From: RGIG1681 sp045650505
GTDB taxonomy: Bacteria > Bacillota > Clostridia > Christensenellales > UBA1242
Assembly (NCBI GenBank): GCA_045650505.1
Contig: JAZRRE010000030.1
Coordinates: 81,493 to 145,492 of the forward strand
Direction: 5' to 3'
Length of the DNA: 64,000 nt
Position numbers and translations under genes: made by a program. The notes under the pieces are model-generated. The model was not told the origin of the DNA. It did not search any database and saw nothing but the letters and a program-made list of their open reading frames with translations. The stretch's first letter is position 1, and each line of letters begins with the position of its first letter. Of the stretch, positions 51,472 to 59,636 are shown one piece after another.

Positions 51472-53244
51472 ATGAAAAAATTAGAAAAAAATAAAGTTAA
51501 TAATAAAAACGAACAAACCGAAAAGGTAACAAAAAAAGAAAAACTTGAAGTTACACCAAAAAAGAAACGACTTGCTGTCACCATTCTTGCATCGTTTGCA
51601 CTGCCTTTCATTTTGTGTGTTGCAACACCTGTGGCTGTTTTTTCAAACAACATTAATGAGTTTTTATTCTCTTGGAGTGATTTTATTCCAATGTGCTTGC
51701 TCTTCACAGTTATTCTTGCGGGAATTTTATTCTCTATAATATTTTTCTTGCCAGAACGAGCATATAGAATTTGTTTGCACATTGTGATTGCGTTTGCATT
51801 CTTGTTCTTTGTTCAGTCAACTTATCTCAATGGTTCAATGTCACTTTCTGGTGACAATATGGGCGGAACACCATCACTTGTTTCAAGAATAATCAATCTC
51901 ATTGTTTGGGTTGGTTGTATGGCTGCATTTGTTGTGCTAGCAAACTTTAAAGACAAGAAAAAATATATCAAAACCGTTTCACTCATTTTGTGTGTTGTGG
52001 TAATTTTTACACAAGTTATTTCAAGCATAACACCAATGCTTTCAAACAAAAACTTTTTTAAAACCAAAGCAGAACGTGATGGCGCAAGTGCTACCGTTAA
52101 TTATGTAACTTATAAAAACTTAAATAAATATTCCACAACCGATAATATCTATTATTTTGTTATTGACAGATTTGATGAAAATTATGCAGAAGAAGCAATT
52201 TCTCACAGCCCAACATTCTTCAATCACTTAACCGGTTTCACTTGGTTCCAAGACAATATTGCACTCTATGGTCACACTTTTCCAGCAATGGCATATTTAT
52301 TGACCGGAATCGAATATTCTTGTGAACTTGACAGGGGCGAATATTTTGAATCAATTTATACTCAAAACAACTATTTGAAAGAATTTGCAGATGCAGGCTA
52401 TGATGTAAACGTTTATAGTGAATCATATTACACATATACTTCTGCAACCCTTCCAGATTATATTGCAAACAAAGAGCCTTGCACCTCTTCACTTAAAAGC
52501 AAATTCAAACTTGCTTGGAGAATGGTTGAGCTTGGCGTGTTTGTTGGAGCACCTCTCTTTTGCAAATCACTTTTTAACAATATGAGCACTTCTGCTTTTG
52601 ATAACTTGTTTGAATTCACATCTCTTGAGGGAAACATTGGTTACACAGGCACAAATGATATTGTTTTAGAAAATGTTGAAAAGTTAGAGTTTGAAGAAAC
52701 CACAAATAAACAATTCAATGTTATTCACATTGAAGGTTGCCATGAAGAATCTTCAAACAACCCAGACAATAAAAATAGTTCTTACTCACTTCTCACAAAG
52801 AGTTTCAAAATTATCAATAAATTTATCAACAACTTAAAAGATAAAGGGCTTTATGATGAAGCAACAATTGTTATCACCGGTGACCACGCAGCACCATATA
52901 ACCACTTTGTAGAAGTTTATAACGAAAGAAGAATGGCTTTGTTTTTCAAACCTTCACAAACCGAAGCTGAATCACAAGAAGCCTTGAAAATCTCAAAAGC
53001 AAAAGTTGAACAAAAAAATATTATGCCAACAATTTTTGAATCTGTTGGTTTAACAAGTGAAATTGCCACAGCAAATGGTGACACATCACTCTTTGTAACA
53101 GACTCTGCTGAAAGAAAACACGTTTGGCACACCTATGTTGGAAATGTTATTGAATTTATTTACAAAATAACAGGCGATGGCAGCAACTTTGACAATTGGC
53201 ACGAAATTAGCAAAAAAACATATAACCGAAATATTATGAACTAA
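51472..53244 (+). CDS. Membrane sulfatase-fold enzyme (alkaline phosphatase superfamily, LTA-synthase-like)
   Basis: A 590-aa integral membrane enzyme. About four to five hydrophobic segments lie in residues 35-190, followed by a large extracellular domain with sulfatase-type features: IYYFVIDRFDENYAEE (first metal Asp), the presumed Thr nucleophile region YGHTFPAMAYLLTG, a mid NVIHIEGCHEES and VITGDHAAPYN (metal Asp-His). Relatives transfer phosphoglycerol or phosphoethanolamine to surface polymers. The Lys-rich N-terminal 40 residues are cytoplasmic. Exact reaction unknown. NUDIX gene follows by 31 bases. Confidence 0.83.
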   Translation: MKKLEKNKVNNKNEQTEKVTKKEKLEVTPKKKRLAVTILASFALPFILCVATPVAVFSNNINEFLFSWSDFIPMCLLFTVILAGILFSIIFFLPERAYRICLHIVIAFAFLFFVQSTYLNGSMSLSGDNMGGTPSLVSRIINLIVWVGCMAAFVVLANFKDKKKYIKTVSLILCVVVIFTQVISSITPMLSNKNFFKTKAERDGASATVNYVTYKNLNKYSTTDNIYYFVIDRFDENYAEEAISHSPTFFNHLTGFTWFQDNIALYGHTFPAMAYLLTGIEYSCELDRGEYFESIYTQNNYLKEFADAGYDVNVYSESYYTYTSATLPDYIANKEPCTSSLKSKFKLAWRMVELGVFVGAPLFCKSLFNNMSTSAFDNLFEFTSLEGNIGYTGTNDIVLENVEKLEFEETTNKQFNVIHIEGCHEESSNNPDNKNSSYSLLTKSFKIINKFINNLKDKGLYDEATIVITGDHAAPYNHFVEVYNERRMALFFKPSQTEAESQEALKISKAKVEQKNIMPTIFESVGLTSEIATANGDTSLFVTDSAERKHVWHTYVGNVIEFIYKITGDGSNFDNWHEISKKTYNRNIMN

Positions 53245-53275
53245 TCAAAATTCATCACTAAATTGGAGTTCATTT

Positions 53276-53779
53276 ATGGCAAGAGAACAACGTGAGTTTT
53301 ATGACAAAAACAGCAACCCAACCGGAATCACATACTTTAAAGGCGACCCTATTCCAGAGGGCTTTTACCCAATGGTTGTTATGGTTTGCATTCAAAACAG
53401 CAAAGGCGAATTTTTAATGCAAAAACGCGTTCCTGAAAAAGGTGGCGACTATGGTGTGACCGGTGGTCACCCAAAGAAAAGTGAAACCCCAATTGAAGGA
53501 ATGCTCACCGAAATCAAAGAGGAACTAGGAATCACTGTTAACGCTGACGACCTTGAAATTTTTGACGAAGGTTGTGACGGCACTGATTGCTATAAAATGT
53601 ATTACTTAAAACTTGACCTTGAAATCACAGACTTTGAAATTCAAAAAGAAGAACTCACTGAAGTTCAATGGTTCTCAATTGAGAAACTTCAAGAAATGGT
53701 TAAAAACAAAATCTTAAACCCAAATCAAATTGCCTGCTTTTTGAAATGTATGAAATATTTAAATTCAAAAAATAAATAA
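53276..53779 (+). CDS. NUDIX hydrolase
   Basis: A 167-aa hydrolase of nucleoside diphosphate-linked substrates. The Nudix box spans GGHPKKSETPIEGMLTEIKE plus ELGI, matching GX5EX7REUXEEXGU except that Arg is replaced by Thr; the metal-binding Glu residues are kept. The N-terminal block FYPMVVMVCIQNSKGEFLMQ also looks like isopentenyl-diphosphate isomerase/NUDIX type. GGAG precedes the ATG. Possibly co-transcribed with the sulfatase-fold gene. Substrate unknown. Confidence 0.87.
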   Translation: MAREQREFYDKNSNPTGITYFKGDPIPEGFYPMVVMVCIQNSKGEFLMQKRVPEKGGDYGVTGGHPKKSETPIEGMLTEIKEELGITVNADDLEIFDEGCDGTDCYKMYYLKLDLEITDFEIQKEELTEVQWFSIEKLQEMVKNKILNPNQIACFLKCMKYLNSKNK

Positions 53780-53800
53780 TTAAAAATAAAATTTAAACAA

Positions 53801-53826
53801 AAAAACCGGAAAATTTTCCGGTTTTT
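53801..53826. terminator. Bidirectional rho-independent terminator
   Basis: Perfect palindrome AAAAACCGGAAAA/TTTTCCGGTTTTT between convergent genes. Confidence 0.85.
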
Positions 53827-53843
53827 ATTTTGCGTTCAATTCA

Positions 53844-54581
53844 TTATTGCATTGTTTGTGGTTCTGGCTTTGGTTGTGGTTTTGTTACCACTCTAACATT
53901 TTGAAGTTTGTTAAAATCAACAACCACTTCATCTTCGCCTTTTCTGTCAAAATAAGCAAACACATCTTGCTTGTTGATATTTGCAGCATAAACCTTGCCC
54001 TTGCCCCATCTTTCAGCAAACCATTTTGCTTTGCCAAAACTTGTTGTCCAAGAAAGTGCTTTTGTGCTTTGTTTGTTTCCTTCAGCAACCCCTCTATAAA
54101 TAACCAAAGTGTCATCTAAATCACGGTAAGTTTCCATTTCACTTTCACTCATAAGTGCTTTTTTGTCAACACGCTTGAAAAGTTCAAGCACTTCTTTTTT
54201 TGAAACATTTGCATCTTCGTTTGCATACTCACTTTTAACCCACGCTTCACCAAGAAGTGTTCCAAAGTCTTCATTTGATAAAAAGGCTGCAACATCTCTC
54301 ACAAACATTAAAGCATAAGCATCATTAACCAAATAAAAAATATGATGTGCATTAACACTATCATCAATTTGCCCTTCCATAACAAGTTTCCACTTTTTGA
54401 AATCAATTTGATTTGTGATGTTTAATTGATAATAATCGTCATCATAAGGCACAACAATAAGTCCACTCTTTGTAAATGGGTGGCTAACAATCATTGGTGA
54501 ATATTCTGTTTTTAAAACAGGAACACCCAAAAGCCCTTTTGCAATATTTTTAACACTTTCAAAATCAGTTGTTTTTTCCAT
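53844..54581 (-). CDS. ADP-ribosyltransferase-like protein (R-S-E type fold)
   Basis: A 245-aa cytoplasmic protein. Residues 155-225 resemble the catalytic core of arginine-type ADP-ribosyltransferases: LVIYRGV with Arg163, the STS-like LSWTTSFGKAKWFAER (177-192), and KGEDEVVVD with a Glu-x-Glu pair (216/218) as in the ARTT loop. The first 150 residues are an unassigned alpha/beta domain. The tail is Pro/Gln/Thr-rich. The start at 54581 follows AGGAGTG. Its target, if any, is unknown; no antitoxin-like gene is adjacent. Motif match only. Confidence 0.6.
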   Translation of the reverse strand: MEKTTDFESVKNIAKGLLGVPVLKTEYSPMIVSHPFTKSGLIVVPYDDDYYQLNITNQIDFKKWKLVMEGQIDDSVNAHHIFYLVNDAYALMFVRDVAAFLSNEDFGTLLGEAWVKSEYANEDANVSKKEVLELFKRVDKKALMSESEMETYRDLDDTLVIYRGVAEGNKQSTKALSWTTSFGKAKWFAERWGKGKVYAANINKQDVFAYFDRKGEDEVVVDFNKLQNVRVVTKPQPKPEPQTMQ

Positions 54582-54674
54582 AAATTTTTCACTCCTGTTT
54601 TTATTATAACACATTTTAAAGGCATTTTTCAATACCCCTTTTTTCAAGCCATCATTCAACCCTTTATTATATGT

Positions 54675-55184
54675 TTAGACCATATATTTATGAATATCCA
54701 TTTCAATAAATGTGTTAGACTTTTCTTGAATCTGCTTTAAAATTTCATCTTTAACTTGAACCGCAAAATCAAACTCATCTTTGGTGATAACACCAAGTTT
54801 CAAAGCCTCTTCAAGTTCATCTTCATCAAGCACACGAATGTCACCCGACCTTCCAATAATGATATCTAAAAATAAATCATCATAATATGGTGCGTTTGCT
54901 TCGGTGTCAAAACCTGTGCTTTTTGAAATGTCGATATAACGCTGCAAAATATTGCGTTCTTCATCAAAAAACACCCTCACATTAAAGTTCGAATTTTTCG
55001 GCGTGATTTCAATAAGCATATAGCCGTCATCAACCAAAGTTTCACCATTCACGCGAAAAGGTTTTTCTGCTTTTGTGATTTTTTTCACAACCACAAAACA
55101 GCCAATGTCTTTTTCATCAAACATTTGACTTTTAAACTCAACAAGATTTTTGGTATGCGTTTTTGTTGTCCATTTCTTTCTCAT
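54675..55184 (-). CDS. DUF402 family protein (nucleoside diphosphatase/FomD-like fold)
   Basis: A 169-aa protein. The C-terminal half has the DUF402 signature NAPYYDDLFLDIIIGRSGD followed by the LDEDELEEALKLGVITKDEF helix. Known members include nucleoside tri-/diphosphate phosphatases and FomD. No signal peptide. The ATG at 55184 is six bases from a TATAAT box and has no ribosome binding site, so its mRNA seems leaderless. Confidence 0.85.
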   Translation of the reverse strand: MRKKWTTKTHTKNLVEFKSQMFDEKDIGCFVVVKKITKAEKPFRVNGETLVDDGYMLIEITPKNSNFNVRVFFDEERNILQRYIDISKSTGFDTEANAPYYDDLFLDIIIGRSGDIRVLDEDELEEALKLGVITKDEFDFAVQVKDEILKQIQEKSNTFIEMDIHKYMV

Positions 55185-55190
55185 AATTTA

Positions 55191-55218
55191 ATTATAACAC
55201 CCACATAAAATTTTTCAA
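55191..55218 (-). promoter_or_regulatory. Promoter for the leaderless DUF402 gene
   Basis: Reading leftwards: TTGAAA (55213-55218), 16-bp spacer, TATAAT (55191-55196), then only six bases (TAAATT) to the ATG. Confidence 0.6.
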
Positions 55219-55250
55219 TAGCCTTTAAAATTTTAAAGCCCACAAAAAAA

Positions 55251-55276
55251 TCACCCTGCAACACAAAGCAGAGTGA
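55251..55276 (-). terminator. Weak hairpin terminator of the phosphoesterase unit
   Basis: TCACcCTGC/GCAGaGTGA with one mismatch, followed by a T run on the minus strand; 7 bases beyond the phosphoesterase stop. Confidence 0.55.
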
Positions 55277-55282
55277 CTTGTT

Positions 55283-55816
55283 TTAAAAATTAATGGTTTC
55301 AATAACTTTTCCTTTAAGTTCTTTAATTTCAATTTTGCCATCACTAATCACTGCATAACTTGGCCCATAAGCCCCTTTAGGAAGTGAAAGTGAACCAGGG
55401 TTGATATATTTGCAAGCATCAACATAATCAATCACCACAGGAACATGAGTGTGACCACCAAACACAAAGTCTTTTTTTGGCATATTTTTAGTGTCTAACT
55501 TGTGACCGTGAACAAACAAGAACGACTTTCCAAAAAGTTCAGTTTCATATAAGTCTGCAATTTCAAAAGTTGAAATCATTTGGTCAACTTCAGCATCGCA
55601 GTTGCCTTTCACGCATTTAATTTTATCTTTATAATGGTTCAAAATTTCAGCCACTTTCATAGGCGCATATTTCTTTGGAAACTTATTTCTTGGCCCATGA
55701 TAATAAAGGTCACCAAGAAGAATAATTTGCTCTGGCTTTTCTTCTTCAATTTTTTCAGCCAACTTCTTCATATAATAACTTGAACCATGAATGTCAGACG
55801 CAACAAAAATTTTCAT
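55283..55816 (-). CDS. YfcE-like metallophosphoesterase
   Basis: A 178-aa calcineurin-type phosphodiesterase. Metal motifs: SDIHGS (DxH), LLGDLYYHGPR (GD), KGNCD (GNxD), FVHGH (H) and FGGHTHVP (GHxH), in family order. YfcE/MJ0936 relatives hydrolyse phosphodiesters with Mn2+ but the physiological substrate is open. Start at 55816 chosen for AGGAGAAAG; the longer frame upstream overlaps the nitroreductase. Second gene after the nitroreductase, 10 bases apart. Confidence 0.9.
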   Translation of the reverse strand: MKIFVASDIHGSSYYMKKLAEKIEEEKPEQIILLGDLYYHGPRNKFPKKYAPMKVAEILNHYKDKIKCVKGNCDAEVDQMISTFEIADLYETELFGKSFLFVHGHKLDTKNMPKKDFVFGGHTHVPVVIDYVDACKYINPGSLSLPKGAYGPSYAVISDGKIEIKELKGKVIETINF

Positions 55817-55826
55817 AATCTTTCTC

Positions 55827-56348
55827 CTATTTAATAAACTTAACTTCGCCGATTTCTTTGTATGCTGGCTTTGGAGCGTTAGGGTTGGCATATCCAAGAG
55901 CTGCAAGCCCATAAACAATGTGATTATCAGGAATTTCAATTTCTTTCAAAATTTCACGAATCTCTGGTTCATCGCAAATGCCTGTGAGTTGATTTATCCA
56001 AACCGAACCCACGCCATAAGACTCTGCTGCCAAAAATATGTTTTGAAGCGCACACGCATTATCTTCTCTGCCATATTTGCTGTCACGCTCATTTGAAGGA
56101 ATAATGAGTGCCACAGGGTTATACATATCATAACTAGGCCTGTCTAAAACTTTTTCAATCACTTTTGCAAGCCTTTCAATAATCTCTTTATTCATCACAA
56201 CAGTAAATTTCCAAGTTTTTCTGCACATTCCACTTGGTGCGTGCATTGCGGCATCTGCCAACTCTTTCAAAATTTCTTCAGCCACCGGCTCACTTGAAAA
56301 ACTGCGAACACTTCTTCTATTCATTATAGTTTTCATTGTTTCATTCAT
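55827..56348 (-). CDS. Nitroreductase family protein (FMN-dependent)
   Basis: A 173-aa flavoenzyme. It begins with MNRRSVRSFSSEPV (phosphate-binding RRSVR), followed by DAAMHAPSGMCRKTWKFTVV and the C-terminal ALGYANPNAPKPA block. Reduces nitro-aromatics or quinones, in practice probably another redox substrate. A GAGAGG site lies before the ATG. First gene of the nitroreductase-phosphoesterase unit; the last ordinary chromosomal gene before the mobile element. Confidence 0.9.
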   Translation of the reverse strand: MNETMKTIMNRRSVRSFSSEPVAEEILKELADAAMHAPSGMCRKTWKFTVVMNKEIIERLAKVIEKVLDRPSYDMYNPVALIIPSNERDSKYGREDNACALQNIFLAAESYGVGSVWINQLTGICDEPEIREILKEIEIPDNHIVYGLAALGYANPNAPKPAYKEIGEVKFIK

Positions 56349-56459
56349 ATCACACCTCTCCCACCAACATTATATCACACCCCACCCCACATTATGCAAC
56401 AATATCACACAAACAAAATTTTCACACTCACATATTTCCATTTTTTGGAAAATGAAAAA

Positions 56460-56471
56460 GACTTGAGATTT
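56460..56471 (+). repeat. 12-bp terminal-type repeat, left copy
   Basis: GACTTGAGATTT; its reverse complement is at 60081-60092 on the other side of the rep-recombinase genes. Could mark element ends; a chance match in AT-rich DNA is possible. Confidence 0.3.
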
Positions 56472-56495
56472 CTCTTGAGGTTTTTTGTTTGGTGA

Positions 56496-56581
56496 CCCCA
56501 AGCGGATTCGTGAGGAGCAAAGCGACGGAATAGCAAGAACTTGTTTCGAGCGTCACTCATTTTGAACTGTCCAGCTTGGGG
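56496..56581. repeat. Inverted-repeat element A
   Basis: Outer arms CCCCAAGC/GCTTGGGG enclose shorter stems such as GACG/CGTC and CAAG-AA-CTTG, with the sequence GAGCAAAGCGAC near the centre. GC-rich relative to its surroundings. Confidence 0.5.
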
Positions 56582-56763
56582 GAATAAAAAAAGCAGAAGC
56601 TTTTCTGCTTCTGCCTTGCTGGTGAAGCCACATCAACGATAATCGATGCAATCTCTTATAAAATCAGCAGTTAGATTGTGTTTTGAAAATTTATCATTTT
56701 TGTTTGGCAAAAATTAAGCAATGTTTTTCTTAATGAAATTGTAATGTTTTTATGCCGTGAAAG

Positions 56764-56884
56764 GTTCTTGACACGAGTTTGAAACATTTAGGCTTTTTGC
56801 CCAAGGCAAGAGTTAAATCGCAAAGCGATTGGTGTCTTGCCACATTGCCCGAAAAAATGTTTCTACGAGGCTCGTGTCAAGAAC
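56764..56884. repeat. Inverted-repeat element B, nested long stem
   Basis: Four nested perfect stems: GTTCTTGACACGAG/CTCGTGTCAAGAAC (14 bp), GAAACATTT/AAATGTTTC (9 bp), GGCAAGA/TCTTGCC (7 bp) and the tip AATCGC-AAA-GCGATT. It lies 18 bases after the recombinase stop codon. Confidence 0.75.
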
Positions 56885-56902
56885 ACCATGGAATAAATAC
56901 AT

Positions 56903-58384
56903 CTATACAAATAATTCAAGTGTAAGTCTTAAATATAGGTTTTCACTTTCAGTGTTTTCAGCTAATTTTTTGTAAAAAGAAAAACCCTGATTATCAGGGC
57001 TTCTCAATGGATTGTTTAGAGTGATTTCTATTTTATCATCAAACAACTTTATTTCTTTAATTAGATAATCAACTAATACTTTACTTTCTTTTGTAAGTGC
57101 TAGTTGATAATACTTTTTAATATCACTTTCAGTTAATTTTATATCTTCTTTATTTTTTTCAATTAATATTTGATGTTCTATTTCTTTTAATCTTTCTTCA
57201 ATCTCTTTCATTCTTTTATTTGTTGTGTTATTGAAAACCCCACATTCTATTGCATTCATAATATTTTCAAGCGAACTATTAAGTTTGCTTTTTTCTTTTT
57301 TCAATGTTTGCAAAAGTGTATTACACTCTGCTTGATTGTTTTGAATTTTCAATAATGTTTTTACTAAGTTATTCATTATATCTTGATTCTTCAATTTGCT
57401 AATTAAAGATTTAACGATATAATCTTCTAAAAGTTCTTTCTTTTCAGTTTTCTTTAAACAAGTGTTAAGTCTTTTCTTTCTACCAGAACATTTGTAATAA
57501 CAAAGTTTTGTTCCATTTCTGCTATTGCCACATTCAGCACAAATTGGCATTCCACAATAGCCACATATCATTTTGTGTCTAAACAAATATGTTAATCTAA
57601 CACTTCGTGTTCCAAGTTTATTTGCATCAATTTTCTTTCGAACTTTGTCATAAATTTCTGGCGAAACGATTTGTGGATACATGTTTTCAATTACTTCATC
57701 TTCGTGTCTATAAACACCAGAATATTTTTCGTTTTTCAAAATACAATAAACCGTGTTTCTCGCAAATGGTTTATTTTTATTTAAAATACCATTGTTTGTT
57801 AATGCTCTAATTATTTCATGCACAAACATTCCACTTGCATATTGTTCAAATATGAATCTTACAATTTCTGCTTTTTCTTCATCAATTACAATTTTTCGTC
57901 CGTCTAGTTTATAACCATAAAGTAATGTTCCACCTTGAAAATAACCTTTAATTCTTGTTTCTTTCATACCACGCTTAACCTTTCTTGCAAGTTCAGCAGA
58001 GTAGTATTCATTGATGTTTACAATAACACCTTTTAAAATTTTACCTTCGGCTGTGTCTGGTATGTTTTCAGTTGCTGAAAGTAAAGATACATTATTCACA
58101 TTTAATGTATGTTCGTGAATTGCTGTTTCATATTGGTTTCTTGAAAATCTATCAAGTTTATAAACCAATACATAGTCCCACTGTTTTTTAGAACTATCAC
58201 TAAGCATTCTTTTAAACTCTGGTCGATTATCGTTTGTTCCAGTCATGGCTCTATCGATATATTCATCAAGAATGATTATATCATTTCTTAAAGCATAGTC
58301 ATTGCAAACTCTAAGCTGACCTTCGATAGATTGCTCTGTTTGGCTATTGCTAGAATATCTAGCATATATAACTGCTGTTTTCAT
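56903..58384 (-). CDS. Large serine recombinase (site-specific integrase)
   Basis: A 493-aa recombinase. N-terminal resolvase domain with YARYSSNSQ (catalytic Ser11), DRAMTGTNDNRPEF and KLDRFSRNQYE; the 'recombinase' domain (YGYKLDGRKIVIDEEKAEIV, GILNKNKPFARNTV); a zinc ribbon (CGYCGMPICAECGN) and a charged C-terminal coiled coil. Such enzymes integrate and excise transposons and mobile elements using a serine-phosphodiester intermediate. It is the last gene of the leftward rep-containing block. It ends with TAG; no ribosome binding site stronger than AAAGGAG is needed, as that is present. Confidence 0.94.
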   Translation of the reverse strand: MKTAVIYARYSSNSQTEQSIEGQLRVCNDYALRNDIIILDEYIDRAMTGTNDNRPEFKRMLSDSSKKQWDYVLVYKLDRFSRNQYETAIHEHTLNVNNVSLLSATENIPDTAEGKILKGVIVNINEYYSAELARKVKRGMKETRIKGYFQGGTLLYGYKLDGRKIVIDEEKAEIVRFIFEQYASGMFVHEIIRALTNNGILNKNKPFARNTVYCILKNEKYSGVYRHEDEVIENMYPQIVSPEIYDKVRKKIDANKLGTRSVRLTYLFRHKMICGYCGMPICAECGNSRNGTKLCYYKCSGRKKRLNTCLKKTEKKELLEDYIVKSLISKLKNQDIMNNLVKTLLKIQNNQAECNTLLQTLKKEKSKLNSSLENIMNAIECGVFNNTTNKRMKEIEERLKEIEHQILIEKNKEDIKLTESDIKKYYQLALTKESKVLVDYLIKEIKLFDDKIEITLNNPLRSPDNQGFSFYKKLAENTESENLYLRLTLELFV

Positions 58385-58413
58385 TTATCAATTTCTCCTT
58401 TCTAAATTATTTG

Positions 58414-58573
58414 ATTATCTTTCGACAGGAGCGAAATAAACGAAACAGCCAGAGCAAACAAGGACCAAGAAAACTATTGTGTTTTTATTTTTAATTTCTC
58501 ATAAGCACTCCACAATCTTTTTCCCTTGTTTGAAATGGAGGGTTCGTTTACGCTCCACAAGGCGAAAGATAAT
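58414..58573. repeat. Inverted-repeat element E filling the rep-recombinase gap
   Basis: A 160-bp nested palindrome: ATTATCTTTCG/CGAAAGATAAT (11 bp), GGAGCG..TAAACGAA/TTCGTTTA.CGCTCC (14 bp with a bulge), CAAACAAGG/CCTTGTTTG (9 bp), ATTGTG/CACAAT (6 bp). The right arm abuts the rep stop codon and the left arm is 29 bases from the recombinase ATG. Resembles in size a single-strand origin or double-strand origin region of rolling-circle elements. Confidence 0.7.
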
Positions 58574-59491
58574 TTAATTTGTTTTCGGCATTTGAGAAAT
58601 TGTTTCTTTGCTTACTTTTCCAATTAAAACACCTTCATCAAGGCAATGGAAATCATCAAACAGCAGTAGCTTTTTATCTTCTATTCCTATTTTACAAACT
58701 ACATCATCGGGCAAAATGTCAGATACGAAATATGTCGGCAAGTTCTTTGAATAAACTATTTTTTCGCCAGTCTTTTCCATATATTTCATTAGATATGCCA
58801 CACATGAAGATAAGTCATCTTTGGTTATTATTGGTTTGAAGTCATTTCTTCCAAATCTCTCTAAAAAATAAGAGTTTTGAATAGCTGTCTGCATTTGATG
58901 TTTTGTTGTGTTATAGTCTTTGGTTTCTATAAAGTCGCCAACCATATTTGGTGTATAGAACAAACCATGAAAATGCAGTCGATTGTTTATTGGACTTCGT
59001 TCCCAGACTCCTGCATATTTCCAACCACGCCTATAACACAATTTCTTGAAACAATTACTCAATGTCTTTTTAAATTGTTGTTCATCACATTTTTTGTCAT
59101 CGTAGGTAAATGTGCAAAAATAATCCCACGCTTGTAAATTTACTTTTCTCATTAATCTAACTTTCCTTACTATTGCATTTCTTCTTTTTCTTTCCATATT
59201 CATACTTATAAATTCCTTTAAACTTTCTTCATCTTTAAATTTATCTTTTAACTTTTCACTTAATACTTTTTTCTTTTCTTTCTTACTTAAATTCAAATTT
59301 TCTTTATAGACTTCTTCAAATATTTCTTTATTACTTAATTCTTTCTTTTCTTTACTTTCTTTCTTTTCATTTTCTTTTTTCTGCAATACATCTTTATTAT
59401 TTTTTCGTTTCTTCCAAGGTTGCTTTTGGTGTGGAATCCCAATGTAGTGAGAACCATCAAAATAAATCTTGGTTTTTGCATAATCTTCCAT
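58574..59491 (-). CDS. HUH-type rolling-circle replication initiator (Rep)
   Basis: A 305-aa replication-associated protein. After a Lys/Glu-rich N-terminal 110 residues come the three HUH motifs: motif 1 FCTFTY (125-130), motif 2 RLHFHGLFY with the His-x-His metal pair (173-175) and motif 3 AYLMKYMEK with the nicking Tyr233 or Tyr237. Resembles Rep of small single-stranded DNA phages and rolling-circle plasmids. It would nick an origin, perhaps one of the neighbouring palindromes. The ATG overlaps the upstream 36-aa ORF (TAATG). Confidence 0.85.
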   Translation of the reverse strand: MEDYAKTKIYFDGSHYIGIPHQKQPWKKRKNNKDVLQKKENEKKESKEKKELSNKEIFEEVYKENLNLSKKEKKKVLSEKLKDKFKDEESLKEFISMNMERKRRNAIVRKVRLMRKVNLQAWDYFCTFTYDDKKCDEQQFKKTLSNCFKKLCYRRGWKYAGVWERSPINNRLHFHGLFYTPNMVGDFIETKDYNTTKHQMQTAIQNSYFLERFGRNDFKPIITKDDLSSCVAYLMKYMEKTGEKIVYSKNLPTYFVSDILPDDVVCKIGIEDKKLLLFDDFHCLDEGVLIGKVSKETISQMPKTN

Positions 59492-59601
59492 TATGTCTTT
59501 TTATGCAAACTTAGAATTTGCTCAAAAATAATCTTGTAAAAGTTGTTGTCAAAAACAGCTGTATCAAGTTTATTTTTGAAAATAATCTTTTGTTTTTGCA
59601 T
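59491..59601 (-). CDS. 36-aa ORF coupled to rep
   Basis: A short gene not in routine calls: 36 codons starting with MQKQKIIFKNKLDTAVF and ending in LHKKT. AAGGAGG lies eight bases before the ATG and its TAA overlaps the rep ATG, strong signs of a real, translationally coupled gene. Basic with Phe/Ile-rich middle; function unknown, perhaps a copy-control or rep leader peptide. Confidence 0.65.
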   Translation of the reverse strand: MQKQKIIFKNKLDTAVFDNNFYKIIFEQILSLHKKT

Positions 59602-59636
59602 TATAAACCTCCTTGTTTAGATTTTTGTGCATAGAA

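Larger units (their letters stand above)
56349..56902. other. Non-coding left end of the mobile element
   Basis: No protein gene. It contains a GACTTGAGATTT sequence that reappears inverted on the other side of the element, two large inverted repeats (56496-56581 and 56764-56884) and a hairpin terminator-like GCAGAAG/CTTCTGC stem (56590-56612) with A run on the plus strand. Probably the attachment region and replication- or transfer-related structures. Confidence 0.45.

Noticed and set aside
58414..58573. Element E as a simple terminator for rep
   Set aside because: It is 160 bp with four nested stems and no U run after the outer stem, larger than any terminator in the window.
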